This document shows, piece after piece, positions 6,213-12,249 of a DNA stretch of 13,042 nt. Numbering within the stretch: the first letter of the stretch is position 1; each line of letters begins with the position of its first letter. The translations under genes were made by a program, and so were the position numbers. The notes beneath the pieces are model-generated. The model saw only the letters and a list, made by a program, of their open reading frames with translations. It did not search any database and was not told the DNA's origin. Source of the DNA: Bacillota bacterium (GTDB taxonomy: Bacteria > Bacillota_G > SHA-98 > UBA4971); the NCBI GenBank assembly GCA_012512055.1, contig JAAZEW010000222.1, forward strand, positions 1-13,042. Reading direction: 5' to 3'.

Positions 6213-7943
6213 GTGTCCAACGCCGGATTTGCGGCGGTTTTCCGTGAGCTTGCAAATTTTTTGGAGTTTGAGGGAGAAAACCCGTTTAAGGTCAGGGCCT
6301 ACAGACGAGCTGCGGATATCCTCGAAAGCCTCAATCAAGATGCTGCTAAACTTGCCCGGGAAGGACAACTGAAGAGCATCAAAGGGATAGGGGTGGCCAT
6401 TGAAGAGAAGACTCTTGAGATTGCGGACTCAGGGACTCTCAAGGTGCTGGAGGATGTAAAATCCAAGTACCCGCCCGGAGTGATGGACCTACAGAAGGTG
6501 CCTGGAATAGGCCCGCGAACTGCTTCTTTGATATTTCACGAACTTGGCGTGGCCGGCATTGACCAACTGGAAGAAGCTGCCCGGAAAGGAGAGTTAAGGA
6601 CGCTCCCGGGTATGGGGCAAAAATCTGAGGAGAACATCTTAAGGGCCGTAACAAGGCTGAAAGATATAGACATGGCTCGCATCCCTCTTGTAATTGCAGA
6701 CCGGATCAGCAAAAGCCTCATTGGTTTTCTGGCATCTCACATGCGAATCAATAACATATCTGTGGCCGGAAGTGTAAGAAGACGGAAGGAAACCTGCGGG
6801 GACCTGGACATAGTCGTGGGGACGGAAGACTCATCCCGTATCTTGAATCTCATAAGATCATGGAACGGATTTCGAACTATGATCTCCTGCGATGAGGACA
6901 GGATTACGTTTACCGCAGACGGTGATGTAGAAGTAGATATCTCTATTGTGGAGCCGGCTGAGTTCCCCTTCGCCCTTTTGGCAACAACAGGTTCGAAAAA
7001 CCACTTGGCAGGCCTTAAATCCGTTGCACATAGGCTTGGGCTCAAACTGGCAAGAGACGGGCTTTTCAGTGAGAAAGGCGAAAATCCGGAGGTAGCCTGT
7101 GAGGCAGACATATACAAAGCCCTGGGGATGGAGTATGTCCCGCCTGAGTTGCGTGAGATGACAGGTGAAATCGAAGCAGCGTTGGAAAAACGCTTGCCCA
7201 GGCTTCTGGTTGCCGAAGATATCCGCGGAGACCTCCATATGCACACAAGCTGGAGCGACGGCGCGGAGTCCATAGAGTCTATGGCGGAAGCTGCCAAGGC
7301 CCTGGGGTATGAGTATGTTGCAATCACTGATCATTCCAAGTCCCTCGGGATTGCAGGAGGGCTCTCAGAGATGCGGCTTGCCAAACAGATGGAGGCCTTG
7401 AACCTGCTTCGGGCGAAATTCGCGGGGATTCATTTGCTATCCGGAATTGAGCTGGAGATTCTGAAGGACGGGAGCCTCGATTATCCGGATTCCGTCCTCT
7501 ATGATCTTGACGTGGTGGTGGCATCAGTGCACAGTGCTTTCGGGCAGCCTGAAGATGTTATGACAGATCGCATAGTCAAGGCAATCCGAAGCGGAAGTGT
7601 AAACATAATCGCCCATCCCACCGGGCGGGTGCTTGGTAGGCGCTTAGGTTATGACGTGGATATGGATACTGTCATTTACGAGGCAGCCAGGCATAATGTG
7701 GCTTTGGAAATCAACGCGTACCCTGAAAGAATGGACTTGGACTCAAAATTGGCGCGAAAGGCAATGGAGGCCGGAGTCTACATCGTGATTAATACTGACT
7801 CTCATAATACGAATGAGCTTCGTTTTATGTCATATGGCTTGGATGTCGCAAGACGTGCCTGGCTTGAACCGGATTATGTGATTAATACCTGGCCCCTCGC
7901 AAAACTCCAAGCATGGCTCAAGCAGAGCCGCAGAGGACCCTAA
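6213..7943 (+). CDS. polX: DNA polymerase/3'-5' exonuclease PolX
   Basis: 576-residue family X DNA repair polymerase, close to the 570 residues of Bacillus subtilis PolX, used for gap filling in base excision repair. The N-terminal 8-kDa-like domain (FRELANFLEFEGENPFKVRAYRRA) and helix-hairpin-helix motifs (VPGIGPRTASLIFHELGV, LPGMGQKSEENIL) bind DNA. The nucleotidyltransferase has GSVRRRKETCGDLDIV (186-201) with catalytic D197 and D199, and a third aspartate, D242, in VEVDIS. The C-terminal PHP phosphoesterase starts GDLHMHTSWSDG (H342, H344) and keeps ITDHS, SGIELEI, ASVHS, IAHPTGR and NTDSH, so exonuclease activity is expected. GTG 6213 is placed 7 bases after AGGAGGG. It lies 32 bases after cvpA and is likely in the same operon. 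Confidence 0.97.
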   Translation: MSNAGFAAVFRELANFLEFEGENPFKVRAYRRAADILESLNQDAAKLAREGQLKSIKGIGVAIEEKTLEIADSGTLKVLEDVKSKYPPGVMDLQKVPGIGPRTASLIFHELGVAGIDQLEEAARKGELRTLPGMGQKSEENILRAVTRLKDIDMARIPLVIADRISKSLIGFLASHMRINNISVAGSVRRRKETCGDLDIVVGTEDSSRILNLIRSWNGFRTMISCDEDRITFTADGDVEVDISIVEPAEFPFALLATTGSKNHLAGLKSVAHRLGLKLARDGLFSEKGENPEVACEADIYKALGMEYVPPELREMTGEIEAALEKRLPRLLVAEDIRGDLHMHTSWSDGAESIESMAEAAKALGYEYVAITDHSKSLGIAGGLSEMRLAKQMEALNLLRAKFAGIHLLSGIELEILKDGSLDYPDSVLYDLDVVVASVHSAFGQPEDVMTDRIVKAIRSGSVNIIAHPTGRVLGRRLGYDVDMDTVIYEAARHNVALEINAYPERMDLDSKLARKAMEAGVYIVINTDSHNTNELRFMSYGLDVARRAWLEPDYVINTWPLAKLQAWLKQSRRGP

Positions 7944-8077
7944 CTGCATCATAGGCTTGGCGTTTAGCCTTGCATCCCATCCGGGAATTACCCTACGGAA
8001 TACATGTGACACATTGCACTCATACTACAATACAGAGCGCCGACGCCTGGAAAGCATAGGCTAAGGGGTGTTTGCAG

Positions 8078-8782
8078 ATGCTCTCTACTGTGCTTAAGAC
8101 AGTGTTCATGTATACGTTTGTGCTCTTTGTCACCAGGGTGATGGGGAAGAGAGAAATCGGACAATTGTCCCCTTTTGACCTTGTTGTGGCTATTATGATT
8201 GCGGATCTTGCAGCTATGCCTCTGGAGGAGAAGTCAATTCACATACATGACGCGGTTGTTCCCATTGCTGTATTGGCCGTTGCTGAGGTGGTGTTCGCAT
8301 TTATGACACTAAGGAGCGAGAAGGCCAGATCCTTAATCAGCGGAAAATCCTCCATTGTTGTGAGAGACGGGAAAATATTAGAAGGTGCATTAAGGGAACT
8401 CCGTTATAACATAGATGACCTGTTATCAGGGTTACGTGAGAAAGACGTATCCAATATCCAAGATGTGGAGTTTGCAGTCCTGGAAGGGTCAGGCAGATTA
8501 AGTGTGATCATGAAATCTCAAGCAAGGCCTGTTACTCCCAGGGACCTCGGGATCACGACTTCATATGAAGGATTGCCTTATCCCCTGGTCACAGACGGAG
8601 AGGTAAAGTACAAGTACTTGGACCAGCTTGGGCTTACCATAGCGTGGCTCAAGGAAGAATTGAGAAAAAAAGGTGTAAAAGATCCTGCTGACGTGTTGCT
8701 TGCAAGCCTGGACACATCCGGGGAACTCTATGTTGTGAAGAAAGAAAGCGCTGAACTTCGCGATCTGAAAACTAAAGAATAG
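8078..8782 (+). CDS. DUF421/YetF-family membrane protein
   Basis: 234-residue protein of the YetF/YcaP family (DUF421), whose biochemical role is unknown. Spans are predicted at about 4-22, 35-51 and 58-78. Between the first two is the family hallmark GKREIGQLSPFDLVVAIMIA (23-42). The cytoplasmic part contains GKILEGALRELRYNIDDLL and VEFAVLEGSGRLSVIMK, again typical. ATG 8078 is preferred because AAGGGG (8063-8068) sits 9 bases upstream; TTG 8072 would add MQ but is too close to the SD. A 134-base gap separates it from polX, with only a weak TACAAT-type -10 visible. The next gene begins 15 bases after its stop, so those two likely form a transcription unit. Confidence 0.9.
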   Translation: MLSTVLKTVFMYTFVLFVTRVMGKREIGQLSPFDLVVAIMIADLAAMPLEEKSIHIHDAVVPIAVLAVAEVVFAFMTLRSEKARSLISGKSSIVVRDGKILEGALRELRYNIDDLLSGLREKDVSNIQDVEFAVLEGSGRLSVIMKSQARPVTPRDLGITTSYEGLPYPLVTDGEVKYKYLDQLGLTIAWLKEELRKKGVKDPADVLLASLDTSGELYVVKKESAELRDLKTKE

Positions 8783-8797
8783 GGTGTGACCTTCACT

Positions 8798-9388
8798 ATG
8801 GAGCTTTCAAAGGAATTCCGTGAGCGATTCATCAAAACCCTCCAGGGCAGGGACTATGTTCTGTACGGAGGCCTCCTTGAGCTTGCAAGGCAGCGTGGCT
8901 TGAAGCGCATCAACACCAAGGTCATTCAGATCCCTTCCATGGATAACCGGATGTACGGTGTCGTAGAGGCGGAAGTTGAGACTGAAGACGGAGTATTCAA
9001 GGAGGTCGGGGACGCATCGCCTGAAAGCGTGAACCGGGCGATACAACCCCATCTTCTGAGAATGGCTGCAACAAGGGCAAAAGCCCGGGCCATGAGAGAT
9101 GCCGTGGGTATAGACATGGTAGCCTTAGAAGAGCTTGGAGATGCGATCCTTCCGGACGATGCCTCCGTCCCTGACAATCCTGAGGATCTGGTCCTCACCT
9201 TCGGGAAGCATATCCGAAAACCCCTTGGACAGGTAGTACGGCAGGATCCCGGGTATGTGGCCTGGCTTGCGGAAAACGCAAGGGATGAAGGTGTTAAGCA
9301 GGCTGCCCGGAGCGTCCTGGAGCAGCAAGCTGCAGTTGAGCCCGGTGACTTCCCTGAGGTAAGCATTGAGAGGCCGCCCGCTCACTAG
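8798..9388 (+). CDS. putative Rad52/Sak-like DNA-binding protein with ExoX-C/DUF3820-like tail
   Basis: 196-residue protein I cannot name firmly. Residues 20-105 (DYVLYGGLLELARQRGL, IQIPS, a charged beta region, GDASPESVNRAIQPHLLRM, then RMAATRAKARAMRDAVG from 88) resemble N-terminal halves of phage-type single-strand annealing proteins. There, a G-D-A-S-P turn is followed by R-M-A-x-T-R-A-x-A-R-A-x-R. A linker rich in D and P (about 112-130) leads to TFGKHIRKPLGQV...YVAWLAENA (134-161), like the short exonuclease X C-terminal/DUF3820 module. No nuclease motif is visible. The start is taken as ATG 8798; GTG 8786 would add four residues and overlaps the GGGTGTGA that probably acts as SD. It lies between DUF421 and mutS2, with polX nearby, so a role in DNA repair or recombination is plausible but inferred. 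Confidence 0.72.
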   Translation: MELSKEFRERFIKTLQGRDYVLYGGLLELARQRGLKRINTKVIQIPSMDNRMYGVVEAEVETEDGVFKEVGDASPESVNRAIQPHLLRMAATRAKARAMRDAVGIDMVALEELGDAILPDDASVPDNPEDLVLTFGKHIRKPLGQVVRQDPGYVAWLAENARDEGVKQAARSVLEQQAAVEPGDFPEVSIERPPAH

Positions 9389-9397
9389 TATGAGTTC

Positions 9398-9509
9398 ATG
9401 AGACCGTTGGACTTCTCCGGTAATTGCCAGTTTCGCCGAAGACGTCGGCCGTTTTTTGCGATTGGGGCGGGCTGTGTCAACATAATATGGAAGAGAACAA
9501 CGGTCTCGT
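9398..9509. repeat. long-range inverted repeat
   Basis: GAGACCGTTG (9400-9409) is perfectly complementary to CAACGGTCTC (9498-9507); an A-T and a T-G pair extend the stem to 12. Inside, CTTC and GAAG allow a further short helix. The 88-base spacer contains the probable terminator. The arms could fold in RNA or mark the ends of a small decayed element. Confidence 0.6.
9435..9457 (+). terminator. probable intrinsic terminator after the annealing-like gene
   Basis: GCCGA (9435-9439) pairs with TCGGC (9445-9449) around AGACG, followed after CG by six T (9452-9457). The stem is short but the T-run is the best in this stretch, and it lies 46 bases after the stop at 9388, where a terminator would be expected. 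Confidence 0.5.
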
Positions 9510-9573
9510 TCATTAGTTTTCGCTCGTTTTCCCAGATCTTGGGTTGCCGGTGATTGCAGCGAGGGGTGTCAAA

Positions 9574-9714
9574 ATGCGGCCACCGGCCTACGGCAGGATT
9601 TTGTTAAGGCAACCCGCTTGGGGAGCCGTCCCCTTAGTGCAACACCGGCCTCAGAAAACGTACATACCTTGCGGGGCCACCTTGCACGGTACGTACACTT
9701 TCCGGAACCGGTGA
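9574..9714 (+). CDS. possible 46-residue small ORF, doubtful
   Basis: ATG 9574 is 7 bases downstream of GAGGGG (9561-9566), a good SD, and opens 46 codons ending CGG-TGA. The product (MRPPAYGRILLRQPAWGAVP...) is rich in R, P and aromatic residues, with no recognised motif, signal peptide or membrane span. The ORF overlaps several inverted repeats, whose constraint could create an ORF by chance. No promoter is evident. I list it only because the ribosome binding site is well placed; a structured RNA is at least as likely. Confidence 0.18.
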   Translation: MRPPAYGRILLRQPAWGAVPLVQHRPQKTYIPCGATLHGTYTFRNR

Positions 9715-9758
9715 TTAGTTACGCAGATCCACTAAACCTATTTTGAACGTGCCCGTAG

Positions 9759-9767
9759 TGTTATAAT
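9759..9767 (+). promoter_or_regulatory. extended -10 promoter for mutS2
   Basis: TGTTATAAT at 9759-9767 is a perfect extended -10 element (TG-N-TATAAT). There is no good -35 at 16-18 bases; TTGAAC (9743-9748) is only 13 bases away. Extended -10 promoters often do without one. The start would be near 9774, giving a leader of about 44 bases before the TTG start of mutS2. Confidence 0.6.
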
Positions 9768-9770
9768 GAT

Positions 9771-9806
9771 CCCTGACAGGCGAGTGAGGATAAGCGCGTG
9801 TCAGGG
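9771..9806. repeat. inverted repeat in the mutS2 leader
   Basis: CCCTGACA (9771-9778) is perfectly complementary to TGTCAGGG (9799-9806) around a 20-base loop. The right arm includes the start of the GGGGG that serves as mutS2 SD (9804-9808). The left arm straddles the predicted transcription start, so it may be an operator for a DNA-binding protein or, with a slightly upstream start, an RNA hairpin masking the ribosome binding site. Confidence 0.55.
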
Positions 9807-9817
9807 GGTTTGTCAAT

Positions 9818-12226
9818 TTGGATGAGAGGTCAATCCGTGTACTGGAATTTCATAAGATAAAAGAACGTTTGAAGGCCTACGCTGCAACGAGCTTAGGAAA
9901 GGAACTTGCAGACAGTGTCGCGCCTGTGACTTGCGCCGAAGAGGTGAGAAGGAGACAGAGGGAGACTACTGAAGGCAGGGCAATCCTATCTGCAGGTAAG
10001 GATTTGTCTCTCGGAGGTGTCCGTGATATTCGTAGTATCCTGGAGCGGGCTGCGATCGGGGGGATTCTTGCGCCCGAGGAGCTCCTTGACGTATCATCCA
10101 CCTTAAGCGCGGCTATGAGGCTAAGGAAATTCATCACAGGATTGGGTTCTGATTTTGAGATCCTAAGAGGGCATGCTGAAGAGATTGCTCCCCAACCCGG
10201 TATTGTCAGGGAAATTGAACGGTGTATTGATGAGTACGGAAATGTGGTGGACAATGCCAGCCCTGAACTGGCAAGGATAAGGTCGCAAATTCGTACTGTG
10301 AACAGCAGAATTCGTGACAAGCTCGATGCCATCATAAAATCACAGCAATCTACTCGTCATCTCCAGGAACCCATTATCACTCTGCGTTCAGGGAGGTTTG
10401 TCGTTCCAGTAAAGCAGGAATCACGAACCGCCGTGCCCGGAATAGTGCATGACAGATCTGCCAGCGGCTTGACTCTCTTTATTGAGCCTATGCCCATAGT
10501 GGATCTGAATAATGAGTTGACTTCACTTGCCGGCAAAGAGACCCGGGAAGTCGAGAGAATTCTGGGAGAATTGTCTTCTTTGGTGAGCGGCGCAGGCCTT
10601 GAGATTCGCAATACTTTGAGCGCACTTGGCGCCATAGATTTTGCTTTAGCCAAAGGTATGCTCAGTATTGACATGAAGGCTCTGGAGCCCGACGTGGACG
10701 GCAGAGGATACCTTAGGATTCGCCGGGGGAGGCATCCACTCCTTTCAGGCGATGTCGTCCCTATCGATGTGGAACTTGGAAAGGACTTCAGGACCCTGGT
10801 AGTGACCGGCCCGAATACAGGAGGAAAGACTGTCACCCTGAAGACTATCGGGCTTTTTGCACTTATGACTTTGGCAGGCTTCCACCTTCCGGCTTCAGCC
10901 GGGACTTGCGTACCAGTATTTTCCCGGGTTTTCGCTGATATCGGTGACGAACAGAGCATTGAACAAAGCTTGTCTACGTTCTCGTCCCACATGACTCACA
11001 TAGTCAAGATTTTGGAGCAAGCAGGCTCAAGTTCCCTAGTCCTTTTGGATGAACTCGGCGCAGGCACTGATCCTGCGGAAGGGGCGGCCCTCGGTGTGGC
11101 AATCTTGAGACATCTGCATGAACGGGGCGCCTCGACTGTGGTTACGACCCATCTTAGTGAGCTAAAGGCATTTGCTTATGAGTACGAGGGGGCGGAGAAC
11201 GCGTCATGTGAATTTGACGTTGAAACACTGAAACCCACATACCGTCTGATCATGGGATTACCGGGAGGTTCATGCGCGCTTGCCGTAGCATCCAGGCTTG
11301 GGTTGCCTGAAGAAGTGATCTCAACTGCCAGGGGCCATCTTGGAGAAGACAGGATTCAGGTAGATGCCATGATAGCCGAGATGGAGCGGACTATGCGGGA
11401 GTTGACAGCCGAAAGGGAGGAAGCCAGGAAGGCAAGGGAAGAGCAGCAAAGCCTGAAGCGGAGCAGGGAAATAGAGGTTAAGCAGTTACAAGAGGCGAGA
11501 TTTGAGATCTTGAGAAAAGCAAAGGACGAGGCTGACAGCATGTTAGCGCAGGCAAAAGCTGATATCGCCGCGATTGTTAAAGAATTGCGCCAAGGTTCCT
11601 ATCAGCCCAGGAGTGTGATTGACGACGAAGCCCGTAAGGCCAGGGAAGCGCTGAGAGAAGTCTCGGACAGAGCTCCGGCCATTGAGGAGGAGCTGCCCGG
11701 TGCGGACGCATCAACCGGGTATGCTGACAGCTTGAGGCCTTTGGAGCCCGGTGAAGCCGAGGTGGGTACTGAGGTTTTCGTGGGCAAGCTGCGTCAAGCG
11801 GGACAAGTATCCTGGGTGTCAGGGGAAGGCGATGAGGTAGAGGTTCAGGTGGGCGGATTGAGAGTTCTTGTGCCACTTGAAGACTTGTACGTGCAAGAAG
11901 GCGGTGACGGCCTCAAGAAGCCTTCTCATACAGGGCAGGTATATCTTTCTTCGATTACCCGGGGGAAAGCTCTTGCTGTCTCCATGGAGCTCGATGTGCG
12001 GGGGCAGACTGCGGAAGAAGCCATAGCCGAAGTAGACAAGTACTTAGACGACGCATGCCTTGCCGGACTGTCAAGAGTGAGGATTATCCACGGTAAGGGG
12101 ACAGGCGCCCTGAAGCAAGCAGTGCGTGAATTCTTAAAGGAACATCCTCATGTGGATACCTCTTTGCCCGGGGGGCTGTCTGAAGGCGGTGACGGGGTCA
12201 CCGTAGTTTCAATGCGCGGTAGATAG
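9818..12226 (+). CDS. mutS2: endonuclease/ribosome-rescue ATPase MutS2
   Basis: 802-residue MutS2, slightly longer than the usual 780-790. Order: helical core/clamp (1-300, start MDERSIRVLEFHKI typical), MutS-type ATPase with Walker A GPNTGGKT (331-338), Walker B LVLLDELGAGTDP (D411, E412) and VTTHLSELKA, then a long charged coiled coil (about 510-600), a KOW/SH3-like segment (GTEVFVGKLRQAGQV, LRVLVPLEDLYV) and a C-terminal Smr nuclease domain with LDVRGQTAEEA (725 on) and HGKGTG (758-763). The MutS mismatch-recognition domain is absent, as always in MutS2. In Bacillota MutS2 (RqcU) splits collided ribosomes; suppression of recombination has been reported in other bacteria. TTG 9818 is chosen because it gives the conserved N-terminus and lies 9 bases after GGGGG. 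Own promoter upstream; convergent with the following gene. Confidence 0.97.
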   Translation: MDERSIRVLEFHKIKERLKAYAATSLGKELADSVAPVTCAEEVRRRQRETTEGRAILSAGKDLSLGGVRDIRSILERAAIGGILAPEELLDVSSTLSAAMRLRKFITGLGSDFEILRGHAEEIAPQPGIVREIERCIDEYGNVVDNASPELARIRSQIRTVNSRIRDKLDAIIKSQQSTRHLQEPIITLRSGRFVVPVKQESRTAVPGIVHDRSASGLTLFIEPMPIVDLNNELTSLAGKETREVERILGELSSLVSGAGLEIRNTLSALGAIDFALAKGMLSIDMKALEPDVDGRGYLRIRRGRHPLLSGDVVPIDVELGKDFRTLVVTGPNTGGKTVTLKTIGLFALMTLAGFHLPASAGTCVPVFSRVFADIGDEQSIEQSLSTFSSHMTHIVKILEQAGSSSLVLLDELGAGTDPAEGAALGVAILRHLHERGASTVVTTHLSELKAFAYEYEGAENASCEFDVETLKPTYRLIMGLPGGSCALAVASRLGLPEEVISTARGHLGEDRIQVDAMIAEMERTMRELTAEREEARKAREEQQSLKRSREIEVKQLQEARFEILRKAKDEADSMLAQAKADIAAIVKELRQGSYQPRSVIDDEARKAREALREVSDRAPAIEEELPGADASTGYADSLRPLEPGEAEVGTEVFVGKLRQAGQVSWVSGEGDEVEVQVGGLRVLVPLEDLYVQEGGDGLKKPSHTGQVYLSSITRGKALAVSMELDVRGQTAEEAIAEVDKYLDDACLAGLSRVRIIHGKGTGALKQAVREFLKEHPHVDTSLPGGLSEGGDGVTVVSMRGR

Positions 12227-12249
12227 CCTGGTCCGGTTAATAACCAGGC
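12226..12249. terminator. hairpin between convergent mutS2 and pbp genes
   Basis: GCCTGGT (12226-12232) pairs with ACCAGGC (12243-12249) around a 10-base loop. It fills the 23-base gap between the two stops and touches both. No T-run follows on either strand, so it is at best a weak bidirectional terminator; it may mainly protect mRNA 3' ends. Confidence 0.4.

Larger units (their letters stand above)
9389..9817. other. 429-base repeat-rich gap between the annealing-like gene and mutS2
   Basis: No convincing protein gene. It holds, in order: a long inverted repeat (9398-9409/9498-9509) enclosing a probable terminator (9435-9457); GGGTTGCC/GGCAACCC arms (9541-9548/9608-9615) that compete with GCCGGTG/CACCGGC (9546-9552/9581-9587); a GGGGA-GCCG-TCCCC hairpin (9620-9633); an imperfect GTACATACC/GGTACGTAC hairpin (9660-9668/9688-9696); direct repeats CACCGGCCT (9581, 9643), CCGGTGATT (9547, 9708) and ACCTTGC (9666, 9680); and the mutS2 promoter and leader palindrome (9759-9806). 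It could encode a structured RNA or be a decayed element. Confidence 0.6.

Noticed and set aside
6737..7327. 196-codon minus-strand frame inside polX
   Set aside because: It covers the catalytic polymerase and PHP motifs of polX on the other strand; no SD or recognisable domain.
7953..7970. AGGCT/AGCCT stem after the polX stop as a terminator
   Set aside because: Only 5 bp with an 8-base loop and no T-run, so too weak to call.
8027..8033. TACAAT-like -10 upstream of the DUF421 gene
   Set aside because: No acceptable -35 or extended -10 accompanies it; transcription may instead continue from polX.
9398..9553. 51-codon frame starting ATG 9398
   Set aside because: No ribosome binding site, the start lies in an inverted-repeat arm, and a terminator-like hairpin with six T lies inside it.
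10357..10992. 211-codon minus-strand frame inside mutS2
   Set aside because: It overlaps the MutS2 core and ATPase coding sequence, which has clear motifs; the serine/proline-rich product is typical of an antisense shadow.
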